Source: an uncultured Phycisphaerales bacterium (lineage in GTDB: Bacteria > Planctomycetota > Phycisphaerae > Sedimentisphaerales > Anaerobacaceae). Taken from it: 64,000 bases of DNA. Made by a program: the position numbers and the translations under genes. The stretch's first letter is position 1. Each line of letters begins with the position of its first letter. Below are positions 14,989 through 25,040 of this stretch, in pieces. Below the pieces are notes generated by a model. The model saw only the letters and a program-made list of their open reading frames with translations. It was not told the DNA's origin and did no database searches. Location of the stretch: NCBI GenBank assembly GCA_937927975.1, contig CALEZT010000268.1, positions 106,399 to 170,398 of the forward strand, read 5' to 3'.

Positions 14989-17796
14989 ATGTCTTTGCAT
15001 TCGCAGCATCGAGTTCCCATGCACCTGCTCTGGGTGTCTTGTGTCGCCCTCGCATGTGTTCCATTCACGGCCCGGGCGCAAGATTGGCCGATGCTGGCTC
15101 GGGACGCCGCCCGCTCGGGGACCGCGACGACGGAGATTCGCCCGCCGTTCGAGCGCAAATGGTATCGGTTGTTCCCCGACGAGGGCCTGATGGCGGGCGT
15201 GCAGCCGGTGATCGCTGAGGGCAGAGTGTTCGTCGGCACCTTGCGGGGGATCCTCCATGCTATGGACTGCGACACGGGAGCCGATGTGTGGGTCTATCGC
15301 TCAGCCGGGGCGATTCTGCACACCTGCGCCGTCGGCGATGGCAAGGTGGTCTTTGGCGACGACGCAGGGGCCATCTGCGCGGTGAATGTGGCCGACGGCA
15401 CGCTCGCGTGGTCGGTTCAGACTGGGGCCGCGGTATGGAACGCGCCGCTGATTCACCGGGGGACCGTCGTCGTCGGAAGTCGGGATCGAAACCTCTATGC
15501 CATCGATATGGACACCGGACGCATCCGATGGAAGGCGACCGTCGGTGGGCCGCTGCTGGCCAGTCCTGCTCTGGATGCCGGCAGGGGCCGTGTGTACGTC
15601 GGGAGCGAGGACATGCACCTCTACGCTTTCGACTGGAGCGATGGGCGACTGATCTGGAAAAGCGCGAAGCTCCCGGGCGTCAGTTTGCGGGGGTATCATC
15701 CGGTGATCGCCCCTGACGGGTCGGTTCTGGTCACGACCACGCCTGCGATCTGTCTGGACTCCTTCGAGCCCATCCTGATGGACATGGTCAAGGAGATCTT
15801 CGGCGATTTCGCCAGTTGGCGGCACAAGAAGGACGAGAACGACCGGCTCCGCGCGGCGAACTTCAAGAAGATGGCGGAGTCGGGCGTTTACGATTCGCAA
15901 CTGGACTACATCCGCAAGCGGCTGACCGCGGAACCCGTCTACCAGACGTTCTTCGTCCTGGACCCGGAAACTGGGCGGCAGAACTACGTGACGCCAGTCG
16001 TGTACGCCGAGAGCATGAACGGGACCGGCGCCCCTGCGATCGTCACGGCTGACGGCAAGGTCATCGTGAAGTATCAGGCCTTGCTGCGGAGTCGATACGA
16101 GCACTACTCGCCATTTCTGAACGTCGGGTATCTCGACACCGCGACCGGGCACATCACGCCGATCATGGACCAGTCGCGAACCTACGGCTGGCACGACAGT
16201 CTGCTCCTGGTCCACGACGAACAGAGCCAGCTCTCCGCGGCCGGGCGTGTGCTCATCAACACGCATCAGGACAACGTCAACGCCATGGATCTGGACACGC
16301 TCCAGGGATATGGTCAGCCGTTCTGTCGGGGGATGCACGAGCCGCAGGCGGGCGAGGCGGCAGGCATCTGGGCGGCGATTCTGCGAGGGGAGTCTCTCCC
16401 GCTCGGCAAGGAATGGCTCGCGCGGGGCACCGCGGTCTATGGGGGCGGGTCCGTGATCGACACCGCGGTTTCGATCGCGGGCGACAGCTTCTACTTCGTT
16501 CCGACGCACGAAATCAACGCCGGCGTCGCGGTCATCGCCTGCAAGATGTCGCCCACCGGCGCCGCAAGCCGGGAGTCCAAGCCGCCTTCGGCCAAGCTGA
16601 CCGACGAGGAATGGACCAAAGTGCAGGAGTTGCCCTGGGATTGGGACACCCTGCAATCTCCACGGCTCAACCACCTGCTCGCTGCCTTGCCGGGGAAAAT
16701 CCCAGGCACGACGCAGCAGCCGCTCACGGAAGAAGCGGCCGAACGAGTCGGTCGGATATCAGACGCGGAGCTGAACCGGTTCATCTGGGAAGTCCGCAGG
16801 GTGGAGCCGTCCGACGACGCTGGGTACGCCGGACTCAATGCCATGCTTGCATCCGAGGTGCGCGAGCTGATCTCGCAGCGGTGGCAGCCCTTGATCTTCC
16901 CGCCGGGCAAGCATCCGAGGGAGGCGTACCGCATTTTCGCCGATCCCGCTGAGACGCTGTTGGCCTTGGCTCTGGCCTATCCGCGCGTTGATTCGGATTT
17001 GCAGGCGGGAATTCGGGCTTACGTCGAGCAATGGGGGCTCGCGGGCGACCCGCCGGACAAACCATCGGCGGGGGCGGTGCGGTCCTACTACGACATCCAG
17101 CCGGAGAAGCTGTTCCGCCTGATGGACGACATCGTCCGCAGCGATGTGGCCCGTCTGTACCCCTCGTGGCTCTGGGCCCACGCGACGGGCGACTGGTCGA
17201 ACATCGAGCGTAACTGGCCGCGATGGAAGACTCTCGTCGGCCGGTCCGCCAACAAGATGGAAGAGGACTGCCGCAATGGGCACGTCGCAGGCTTGATCGC
17301 CTACTGTCGGATGGCGGAGCGCATGAAGGACCAGGACGCCGTCGCCAAGGGCCTGGAGGCGACCCGAATAGCCCTTCGTGAGCGACTGCGCTATGAATTC
17401 GCCCACACTCGCGGCGGGCTCATCGCGTCGGCCCCGGTCTCACGGAACATCTTCGCCCGCTGGCGGCATCTGACGCCGGAGGTCGGTCGGATCCTGGCTC
17501 ATTACGCCGAGCCGACGCACAGGCGCCTGATGGGCGTATACGTGGACTATCATCGACCCACGTGGTCGCTGGCCTGGGGCGTCGAGACGATGTGGCGGAA
17601 CGAGTCGCCTTTCGCCCTCCCGACCATGTCGGCCGAGATCTTCGCCGCCAGGGCGTGGATTCTCGATGAACCCGCCGGCCGACTGGCCCGCGTTGTGGAC
17701 ATCCCCTGGTGCCGGGCCGACCTGTTCCACATTCAGAAGCTGGTCGCATGTTTCGAGGCGCACGGCTCTGTCTCCTGGCAGAGACCGTCGGATTGA
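14989..17796 (+). CDS. Secreted PQQ-like beta-propeller repeat protein
   Basis: A 935-residue exported protein. The signal peptide is MSLHSQHRVPMHLLWVSCVA, with cleavage near TARA. Residues about 40-240 carry PQQ/BamB-type propeller repeats, each ending in an alternation such as HAMDCDTGADVWVYR, CAVNVADGTLAWSV, YAIDMDTGRIRWKA and YAFDWSDGRLIWKS. The remaining 650 residues are not assigned and include a helical C-terminal region (IRAYVEQWGLAG onward). No heme-binding CxxCH was seen, so a quinoprotein dehydrogenase is unlikely; scaffold or binding roles are more plausible. The ATG at 14989 has GAGG 8 bases upstream, better than the GTG at 14980. Confidence 0.8.
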   Translation: MSLHSQHRVPMHLLWVSCVALACVPFTARAQDWPMLARDAARSGTATTEIRPPFERKWYRLFPDEGLMAGVQPVIAEGRVFVGTLRGILHAMDCDTGADVWVYRSAGAILHTCAVGDGKVVFGDDAGAICAVNVADGTLAWSVQTGAAVWNAPLIHRGTVVVGSRDRNLYAIDMDTGRIRWKATVGGPLLASPALDAGRGRVYVGSEDMHLYAFDWSDGRLIWKSAKLPGVSLRGYHPVIAPDGSVLVTTTPAICLDSFEPILMDMVKEIFGDFASWRHKKDENDRLRAANFKKMAESGVYDSQLDYIRKRLTAEPVYQTFFVLDPETGRQNYVTPVVYAESMNGTGAPAIVTADGKVIVKYQALLRSRYEHYSPFLNVGYLDTATGHITPIMDQSRTYGWHDSLLLVHDEQSQLSAAGRVLINTHQDNVNAMDLDTLQGYGQPFCRGMHEPQAGEAAGIWAAILRGESLPLGKEWLARGTAVYGGGSVIDTAVSIAGDSFYFVPTHEINAGVAVIACKMSPTGAASRESKPPSAKLTDEEWTKVQELPWDWDTLQSPRLNHLLAALPGKIPGTTQQPLTEEAAERVGRISDAELNRFIWEVRRVEPSDDAGYAGLNAMLASEVRELISQRWQPLIFPPGKHPREAYRIFADPAETLLALALAYPRVDSDLQAGIRAYVEQWGLAGDPPDKPSAGAVRSYYDIQPEKLFRLMDDIVRSDVARLYPSWLWAHATGDWSNIERNWPRWKTLVGRSANKMEEDCRNGHVAGLIAYCRMAERMKDQDAVAKGLEATRIALRERLRYEFAHTRGGLIASAPVSRNIFARWRHLTPEVGRILAHYAEPTHRRLMGVYVDYHRPTWSLAWGVETMWRNESPFALPTMSAEIFAARAWILDEPAGRLARVVDIPWCRADLFHIQKLVACFEAHGSVSWQRPSD

Positions 17797-17897
17797 CCTG
17801 ATGAAGGGAGGTGATTCAAGAGCCGCTAGTCTTCTCGTGTGCGACTACGTTTCGTGGGTGTGGTCGGCATTCCGTGGCAGATTCGGCAGGTTCCTGT

Positions 17898-17995
17898 CCG
17901 GGTGGCAGCGACAAGCGGAGTCTTCGGAGCTTGTCGATGGCTCTCTCGCGTTCACAAGAACCATCGACAAGCTGACGCTTGTCGCTGCCACCCGG
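17898..17995. repeat. REPIN-like nested inverted repeat
   Basis: Outer arms CCGGGTGGCAGCGACAAGC (17898-17916) and GCTTGTCGCTGCCACCCGG (17977-17995) are perfect complements over 19 bases. Inner arms GCTTGTCGATGG (17929-17940) and CCATCGACAAGC (17961-17972) pair over 12. Each half can also fold alone through CGACAAGC/GCTTGTCG. This two-in-one layout is that of REPIN elements, short mobile palindromes dispersed by RAYT transposases. No RAYT gene is in the window. Confidence 0.7.
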
Positions 17996-18078
17996 AATCG
18001 AATTCGGACTCCTTACACTCCTCATGCCCCCCAAGAAATCTAGTCGCACACGTTTTCTCGGACCTAGTGACCGCGACA

Positions 18079-18108
18079 TTGACTCGACGGCCTCTTTTCG
18101 GATAGAAT
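18079..18108 (+). promoter_or_regulatory. Sigma-70-type promoter of the giant LTD/CotH gene
   Basis: TTGACT (18079-18084), an 18-base spacer, TAGAAT (18103-18108). The predicted start leaves a leader of about 95 bases before the ATG at 18210. Confidence 0.6.
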
Positions 18109-18209
18109 AGAAGCACTTCGCCTCCGATGTGCGAGGGTGTTGTGAGTCGTTGATCGGATCGCTGCATGGATCGCCGGGCGAGATGTGCAGCTTCGCGAAA
18201 AGGTCGACA

Positions 18210-21200
18210 ATGCGCGTTTCCATCAGTGCGTTCCTGTCCTTGTTTTCTCTGTTCCTGCTCGCCTGTGGCTCTGTCTCTCTCGGCGCCTGGACGGTGGCCA
18301 TCAACGAACTGATGGCCAGCAACGAGAACGTCGTCGCGGATGAGCAGGGGGACTACGACGACTGGATCGAACTCCACAACTACGGAGACGATGCCGTCGA
18401 TGTCGCAGGCTGTCTCTTGAGCGACGATCCGGCCGATCGGACCAAGTGGCGGATTCCCGCGACGGGGGCCGCCGTGACCACGATCCCGGCTCACGGCTAC
18501 TTGTTCCTCTGGGCCGATGGCGAAACCGACGAAGGACCTCTCCACGCGAATTTCAGGCTCAGCGCGTCGGGCGAATCCGTCGCCCTCTACGATCCCGAGG
18601 GCGGTCTGCTGGATCAGGTAACGTTTGGGAGCCAGTCGCCCAACACGTCTTACGCCCGACTTCCCGACGGCAATGGCCCTTGGCAGGTCTGCACCACCCC
18701 GACTCCCGGCAGCTCCAATGACGGCGGCCCTGGCGGCGTCATCCTCGCCGAAATCATGTACCATCCGTATCACCGACCCTTCGCGTCCGAGGACACGCGA
18801 CGAGAGTGGATCGAACTGCTCAATCGCGGCTCTGAGCCCGTCCATTTGGCGGGCTGGAGATTCACCGACGGCGTCGACTTCGTGTTTCCCGACGTCGCGA
18901 TCGGCGCCGGCGAGCGTCTTGTGGTCGCGGCCGACACGGATGTCTTCCGATCGCTGCATCCGGACGTGCAGAACGCAGTCGGCGGCTGGACCGGCTGGCT
19001 GAGCAATTCCGGCGAGACGCTGACGCTGGTCAACGCCCTCGGCGCGGTCGTCGATTCGATCCGGTACGCGGACGAGGGCGACTGGTCCGTGCGGGAACTG
19101 GGACCGCTGGACTTCAGTCAGCGTGGATGGCGATGGACGGGCGACCATGACGGCGGCGGCAAGTCGCTGGAGCTTGTCAATGCGGTCCTGCCGGGCCGGT
19201 TTGGACAGAACTGGGCGGCCAGTCTGACCGATGGCGGGACCCCGGGACGGGCGAATTCCGTCGCATCCGAGGACATCGCTCCTTTGATCCTGAAGGTCCG
19301 CCATTCGCCTGTGATTCCAGGCCCTGCGGACGCTGTGACGGTGACGGCGCGCATTCTGGATGAACGGGCCACAGGCGTGACCGCCACACTGCGATACCGG
19401 CTCGATGCGTCCCGATACACCGACCAGATGCTCTATCCTCGCCACGATCCAGCTTCGTATGCCGGCCTGACGATGTACGACGACGGATCGCACGGCGACG
19501 GCGCAGCGGGCGACGGCGTGTTCGGCGCCTCGATTCCGGCGCAGGCGGACGGACAGATCGTGGAGTTCTACGTCGAGGTTCGCGATGCGCAGGGCAACGT
19601 TCGTACGTGGCCGGCTCCCAGCCTCGTGGATGGCGCCGTCGAGCAGGTGACGAACGCCCTGTACCAGGTGCTTGGGTCGTTCGACTCCAAAGCCCCCTGG
19701 GCGGCAGGCAGCCAGCCGATCTACCTTCTGATCATGACCGAGGCCGAGCGGGCCCGGCTCGTGGACATCGGCAACGGGACCGGCGGTCCCGGCCCCGAGA
19801 ACGACAGGGACAGCAACGCCCAGATGAACGGCACCTTCATCAGCGTGGACGGGACCGGCATCGAGCTGCGATACCGGGTCGGCATCCGCAATCGCGGCAA
19901 GGGCAGTCGGGACACCGCCGGCGGAAGATACCGGAATAACTATCGCGTGAACTTCCCCACGGACGCCCGATGGAACGATGTGACCGCCATCAACATCAAG
20001 AACCGTTTCGGACACGTCGCGGTCCTGGGCAGTGCGGTCTGGCGGATGGCCAGTCTGCCCGCCGAGCGGATCACGCCGATCCAGGTCCGCGTCAACGGGG
20101 TCAACCAGGCCTTGGCCGACAGTACGATGTTCGGCTCGTACGCGCTCGTGGAGGTGATCGACGACGAGTTCGTGGCCAGGCACTTCCCCAGCGATCGCGA
20201 AGGCAACGCGTACCGATGCGCCAACGACGTGGCGGACCTGGGTTTCGAGGGCTCGGACCCCAATGCCTATCGCGCCGGTTACGAGAAGCAGACGAACACC
20301 GCGGCCAACGATTACAGCGATCTGATCCAACTGACGTACGTCCTGAACAACACGCCGTCGGACAAGCTCGTGGAAGAGGTCCGCAAGGTCATCCATCTCG
20401 AACAATGGCTGCGGTTTCTCGCAGTGGACGCGCTTTGCGGCAATCGCGAAGGCGGTCTGACCACCCCTCGCGGGGACGACTATGCCATGTACCGCGGCGT
20501 GGACGATCCGCGATTCTGGCTGATCCCGCACGACCTGGACACCCTGTTCGGCCAGGGCGACAACGCGCCGGACATCCATCGCAACGTGCACGTGTACGCC
20601 GGGCTTGACGGATTGCACGAGCTGCTCACGCACCCCGACGTGCTGGCTCTGTATCACACGCAGTTTGTCGATCTGATCGACACCGTATTCTCGCCGGAGC
20701 GGTTTGATCCCCTCGTGGACCACGTGCTGGGCGGATGGGTCCCTGAGGATACCCGCGCTCGCATCAAGCAGTTTGTCGTACAGCGTAATGCCGCCGTGCT
20801 CGCCCAGATTCCGCAGCAGCTTACGGTCAGCAGTCCTTTGCCTGTGGTGAACGGCTATCCATACACGACGGCCAAGACCTACGCGTTGTCGGGCCGGGCC
20901 GACGCCACTCGCACGCGGTCGGTCCTGGTCAATGGCGTGCCGGCTTCCTGGTCGGCTCAGTCGGGGACGTGGCAGTCGGCCAGCGGCCTGCGCCTGGCGG
21001 AGTCCCTTGTGCCCGCGGGCTCCCAGTGGAAGTTCCTCGACGACGGCAGCGATCAGGGGACCGACTGGCGTCTGCCGGAGTTCGATGACGGCGCCTGGCG
21101 CAACGGGGCCGCGGAACTGGGTTATGGAGACGGGGATGAAGCCACCCTCGTCAACAGTGGACCCGCCTCCAATCGGTACATCACCACCTACTTCCGGAAG

Positions 21201-24200
21201 TCGTTCCTGGTCAGTCGGGCCTGGCAATATCTGTCCCTGCGTCTGCGGCTGCTGCGCGATGACGGCGCGGTCGTCTATCTCAATGGAGTGGAGGTCTGTC
21301 GCAGTGGGATGCCGGAGGGGCCGATCGGCTACCTGACGCTCGCCACCGCCAACGTGGCGGGGGTGGACGAGAGCACGTATGTCGAGTACGACGTGCCTGC
21401 GGGGCTGCTGCTCGAAGGAAGCAACACACTGGCTGTCGAGGTCCATCAGGTCTCCGCTTCCAGCGTCGATTTGAGTTTCAATCTGTCGCTGGAAGGGTCC
21501 CGCCTGAACGTGGTGGATGCGTCTCTGACGCCGGGGATCAACCGGATTTGGATCGAGGCCTTCGAGGGCGGCAACGGCGCCGGCGGCAAGGTGGAAGAGA
21601 CCTGGATCGACCTGTGGTACGACAACGGAAGCCTGTCGGAGATTTCGGGCACGCTGGAATCCGACACGGTTCTGCGGGCGTCGCTGGGGCCCTGGCATGT
21701 GGTTGATTCGCTGACCGTTCCGGCGGGCGTCACGCTCCAGATTGAGCCGGGCGCGACGCTGTTCTTTCATCCCAATGCGAGTCTCATCGTCCACGGCCGG
21801 CTTCTTGCGGAGGGTTCTCTCTATCGTCGGATCACCTTCACGAAGGTCCCCGACCTGACCAGTTGGGCGGGACTTCGGTTCCTGGATTCGCAGCAGGAGA
21901 GCCGCCTGGCCTATGTGAACATGGCGTATTGCGACGCCGGATCATATGCGGTCCTCGCAGATCACGCCAAGGTCTTGCTGGACCGTATCATCTGGAGCAA
22001 CCACACCAAGCAGTACTTGAACTTCGAGGATTCCTCGATCGTCCTGAGGAACTCCATCCTGCCGGACATCAGCGGTACGGAACTGATCCACTTCTGGGGT
22101 TTTCCGGCCGATGGATGCGCGCTGTTCGAGGGCAATCTCTTCGGCGGCACGACCGGCTACAACGACATCATCGACTTCACCGGCGGCCAGCGTCCGGGTC
22201 CCATCGCCCGATTCCTGAACAACACGTTCATCGGCGCCAGCGACGACTGCATCGACCTGGACGGCGCCGACGCCCACGTCGAGGGCAATGTTTTCCTGCA
22301 CATGCGCAGCGGCGGCAACGGAGACAGTCTGTCCCACGCGGTCACCACCGGAACCGAAAACGGCCAATACTCCGAATTGACCGTGGTGCGGAATCTCTTC
22401 TACGACGTGGATCACGCCATGCTGTCCAAGGACGGCGGGTTCATCACCGCGGTCAACAACACCGTGGTGAAGGCCAACCGGGCGGCCGTGAACCTGTACG
22501 AGGCCCGGTCCGGCCAGTGGCAGGGCAAAGGTTTCTACGGCGACGGCAACATCTTCCACGACGTCGCGCACGTGTTCGCCAATCCCGATTGGGCGGGCCA
22601 TCCGACGTCAATCACGATGAACAACTCGATCTTCCCGACGGTCGAGGACGACCCGATCGTCTGGGGAGGCGGAGGAAACCTCGAAGGCGTGGATCCGCAA
22701 CTGTGGAAGGCTTCGAGCATCGCCTCGCCTTACAGAGACATGCGGCTGCTCGCCAGTTCGCCTGCGGTCGGCGCCGGACCCAACGGCCGGGACATGGGCG
22801 GACTCGTGCCGCCCGGGGCCTCGATCGGCGGGGAGCCCTTCCCGGTGACGTGGCGGACCGACGCGACCCTGACGGTGGGGGGGCCGGACCTCTTTGCCTA
22901 CAAGTATCGGATCAACGACGGGCCCTGGAGCGAAGAGGTCCTCCGGCCGGGAGCGGGGCAGCCGGGCGATCCGATGCCCATGCCCCCGATCGAGCTGACG
23001 AATCTCCAGAACGGGCAGCCATACACGGTGTTCGTCCTCGGCAAGGACTCCGCGGGCGTCTGGCAGAACGAGCAGACGCCGACCGCCTCGCGAACCTGGA
23101 TCGTGGATGCCTCGTTCCGGAAGCTCGTGCTCAGCGAGGTGCTGGCCATGAACGAGTCGGCGGTCTCGAACGGCGGGACGTTCCCCGACATGATCGAGTT
23201 GTACTACGATGGTCCGGCGGCGATCAACCTGTCCGGAATGAGCCTCAGCGACGATCCGTCTGAGCCTGCGAAGTTCGTCTTTCCGTCCGGCGCTTCTATG
23301 CGTCCCGGCGAGTACCTCGTCCTGTTCGCGGACAACAGGTCCACAGGCTCCGGCTACCATGTCGGTTTTGGTCTCAACGCGGAGGGCGACGGCCTGTATC
23401 TGTTCGACAGAACAGGCGAGTTGATCGATTCCGTCGAGTTCGGCAGTCAACTGCCCGACCTGTCGATCGGACGTGTCGGCCCTGAGGGTTTGTGGCGTCT
23501 GACGACCCCGACGTTCGGCCGGGCCAATCTCCCGCATCCGTTGGGCGATCCTCGCAGGATTCGGATCAACGAGTGGCTGGCCGCGGAGTCCGTTCTATTC
23601 GAGTCCGATTTCATCGAACTGTACAATCCGCATCCATTGCCGGTGGACCTCGGTGGTTTCTATCTGACGGATACGCCGGAGACTGAGCCCGATCTGCACC
23701 GTCTGACGCCGCTCACTTTCATCGCCGGCGGGGGATATGCGGTCTTTTCCGCCGATGATGGAGACGATCCTGGCCACGTGCGGTTCAAGCTCTCCTCCGA
23801 TGGCGATATGATCGCCTTGTTCGACGCTGCCTCCAACGAGATCGACAAGGTGATATTCCTCGCCCAGACGACCGACATCTCGCAGGGGCGGATTCCCTAC
23901 GGAACCAGTCAGTTCGGTTTCTTCCTTCTTCCGACGCCGGGACTGCCGAACTTTGCATTGCCCGAGATCACCGTTACGACATTCGCCCTCGTCACGGAAG
24001 GGGCGGCCAAGCGGGCGATCGTTCCGACCTCGTCCGGTCAGATTCCGGATGAGTGGCGAGTCCTTCCCGGTGTCGACGACTCCGCCTGGCTGAGCGTTTC
24101 CGGCCCTCCGGGTGGCGTGGGTTTCGAGCGGAGCACGGGCTATGAACCGTTCATCGGCCTGGATGTCCAGTCGGTCATGTATGGCAAGAATGCGACCTGT

Positions 24201-25031
24201 TATATCCGTATACCGTTTCAGGTGGGAGGCGATTGGATTGGGACGTTCTCCGAGTTGCGTCTGAGCGTGCGGTACGACGATGGTTTTGTCGCGTATCTTA
24301 ACGGCCAGGAAGTAGCTCGCGTCAACGCCCCGGATACGCTTCTGTGGAACTCCGCAGCCGCCGGCAGCCACGAGGCGAGTTACTCGGCGTTCGATGAGAT
24401 GTTCGATCTTTCCGACCGAATCGAGTTGCTCCATGCAGGTCCCAACCTGCTCGCTTTCCAGGCGATGAACAGCTCGGTGTCCAGCAGCGACTTTCTCATT
24501 TCCGCGGCCCTCGAAGCCACGAGGGTCGAGGGAACGGGCGGCGACTATCCCTATCTGAATCAACTGCTCCTGCTGGAAGGGCTTCGCGTGACGGAGCTGA
24601 TGTACAGCGCGCCGCAGGGAGAGCAGCTCGATTACATCGAACTGCAGAACATCATGACCGTGCCGCTCGACCTGAAAGGCGTCCGATTCACGGCCGGCAT
24701 CGACTTCGTCCTGCCCTCCATGACTCTCGAACCGGGCGGCTGCGTCGTGGTGGCGGGCGATCCGGTCGAGTTTCGCAAGCGATATGGCAACGATATTGCC
24801 GTGGTGGGACCCTATGCCGGGCGTCTGAGCAACAGCGGCGAGGAGATCGTCCTGAAACTGCCCTCGCCCTTCGAAGCCGCGATCCTGCGGTTCCGGTATT
24901 CCGACCGATGGCATCCGACCACGGACGGCGGCGGCGAGTCCCTGGCGATCAAGGACCCCACCGCCGCAGCCGTGACCTGGAGCGCCCCGGAAAGCTGGAC
25001 GTCGTCGGTGCCCAGCCCGGGGAGGCCATGA
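18210..25031 (+). CDS. Giant secreted lamin-tail / CotH-kinase / beta-helix protein
   Basis: A 2273-residue exoprotein. The ATG at 18210 gives a clean signal peptide (MRVSISAFLSLFSLFLLACG), and AAGG lies 7 bases upstream. Five lamin-tail domains are seen at about 25-165, 172-300, 1638-1780, 1783-1915 and 2124-2270, each with a VINELMASN- or ILAEIMYHP-like start and a WIELLN- or FIELYN-like strand. A CotH domain occupies about 505-860, with VGIRNRGKGSRD near 555 and the kinase-like acidic motif PHDLDTLFG near 775. CotH proteins of Bacillus are protein kinases of the spore coat. A right-handed beta-helix lies at about 1167-1530 (IEPGATLFFHPNASLIVHG). There is no C-terminal anchor or sorting signal. 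It probably leaves by the type II system encoded at 50-64 kb; that is inference. Confidence 0.87.
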   Translation: MRVSISAFLSLFSLFLLACGSVSLGAWTVAINELMASNENVVADEQGDYDDWIELHNYGDDAVDVAGCLLSDDPADRTKWRIPATGAAVTTIPAHGYLFLWADGETDEGPLHANFRLSASGESVALYDPEGGLLDQVTFGSQSPNTSYARLPDGNGPWQVCTTPTPGSSNDGGPGGVILAEIMYHPYHRPFASEDTRREWIELLNRGSEPVHLAGWRFTDGVDFVFPDVAIGAGERLVVAADTDVFRSLHPDVQNAVGGWTGWLSNSGETLTLVNALGAVVDSIRYADEGDWSVRELGPLDFSQRGWRWTGDHDGGGKSLELVNAVLPGRFGQNWAASLTDGGTPGRANSVASEDIAPLILKVRHSPVIPGPADAVTVTARILDERATGVTATLRYRLDASRYTDQMLYPRHDPASYAGLTMYDDGSHGDGAAGDGVFGASIPAQADGQIVEFYVEVRDAQGNVRTWPAPSLVDGAVEQVTNALYQVLGSFDSKAPWAAGSQPIYLLIMTEAERARLVDIGNGTGGPGPENDRDSNAQMNGTFISVDGTGIELRYRVGIRNRGKGSRDTAGGRYRNNYRVNFPTDARWNDVTAINIKNRFGHVAVLGSAVWRMASLPAERITPIQVRVNGVNQALADSTMFGSYALVEVIDDEFVARHFPSDREGNAYRCANDVADLGFEGSDPNAYRAGYEKQTNTAANDYSDLIQLTYVLNNTPSDKLVEEVRKVIHLEQWLRFLAVDALCGNREGGLTTPRGDDYAMYRGVDDPRFWLIPHDLDTLFGQGDNAPDIHRNVHVYAGLDGLHELLTHPDVLALYHTQFVDLIDTVFSPERFDPLVDHVLGGWVPEDTRARIKQFVVQRNAAVLAQIPQQLTVSSPLPVVNGYPYTTAKTYALSGRADATRTRSVLVNGVPASWSAQSGTWQSASGLRLAESLVPAGSQWKFLDDGSDQGTDWRLPEFDDGAWRNGAAELGYGDGDEATLVNSGPASNRYITTYFRKSFLVSRAWQYLSLRLRLLRDDGAVVYLNGVEVCRSGMPEGPIGYLTLATANVAGVDESTYVEYDVPAGLLLEGSNTLAVEVHQVSASSVDLSFNLSLEGSRLNVVDASLTPGINRIWIEAFEGGNGAGGKVEETWIDLWYDNGSLSEISGTLESDTVLRASLGPWHVVDSLTVPAGVTLQIEPGATLFFHPNASLIVHGRLLAEGSLYRRITFTKVPDLTSWAGLRFLDSQQESRLAYVNMAYCDAGSYAVLADHAKVLLDRIIWSNHTKQYLNFEDSSIVLRNSILPDISGTELIHFWGFPADGCALFEGNLFGGTTGYNDIIDFTGGQRPGPIARFLNNTFIGASDDCIDLDGADAHVEGNVFLHMRSGGNGDSLSHAVTTGTENGQYSELTVVRNLFYDVDHAMLSKDGGFITAVNNTVVKANRAAVNLYEARSGQWQGKGFYGDGNIFHDVAHVFANPDWAGHPTSITMNNSIFPTVEDDPIVWGGGGNLEGVDPQLWKASSIASPYRDMRLLASSPAVGAGPNGRDMGGLVPPGASIGGEPFPVTWRTDATLTVGGPDLFAYKYRINDGPWSEEVLRPGAGQPGDPMPMPPIELTNLQNGQPYTVFVLGKDSAGVWQNEQTPTASRTWIVDASFRKLVLSEVLAMNESAVSNGGTFPDMIELYYDGPAAINLSGMSLSDDPSEPAKFVFPSGASMRPGEYLVLFADNRSTGSGYHVGFGLNAEGDGLYLFDRTGELIDSVEFGSQLPDLSIGRVGPEGLWRLTTPTFGRANLPHPLGDPRRIRINEWLAAESVLFESDFIELYNPHPLPVDLGGFYLTDTPETEPDLHRLTPLTFIAGGGYAVFSADDGDDPGHVRFKLSSDGDMIALFDAASNEIDKVIFLAQTTDISQGRIPYGTSQFGFFLLPTPGLPNFALPEITVTTFALVTEGAAKRAIVPTSSGQIPDEWRVLPGVDDSAWLSVSGPPGGVGFERSTGYEPFIGLDVQSVMYGKNATCYIRIPFQVGGDWIGTFSELRLSVRYDDGFVAYLNGQEVARVNAPDTLLWNSAAAGSHEASYSAFDEMFDLSDRIELLHAGPNLLAFQAMNSSVSSSDFLISAALEATRVEGTGGDYPYLNQLLLLEGLRVTELMYSAPQGEQLDYIELQNIMTVPLDLKGVRFTAGIDFVLPSMTLEPGGCVVVAGDPVEFRKRYGNDIAVVGPYAGRLSNSGEEIVLKLPSPFEAAILRFRYSDRWHPTTDGGGESLAIKDPTAAAVTWSAPESWTSSVPSPGRP

Positions 25032-25040
25032 CATTCTCCG

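Larger units (their letters stand above)
17797..18209. other. Intergenic region with hairpin repeat and promoter
   Basis: These 413 bases between two exoprotein genes hold a nested inverted repeat (17898-17995) and a promoter (18079-18108). GGGAGGTGATTC lies just after the upstream stop but leads to no supported gene. Confidence 0.6.

Noticed and set aside
17952..21794. A 1280-codon open frame on the minus strand across the giant LTD/CotH gene
   Set aside because: It is antisense to a gene with clear domains; its translation is low-complexity Arg/Asp/Val with no family motif, as expected from GC-rich codon bias.
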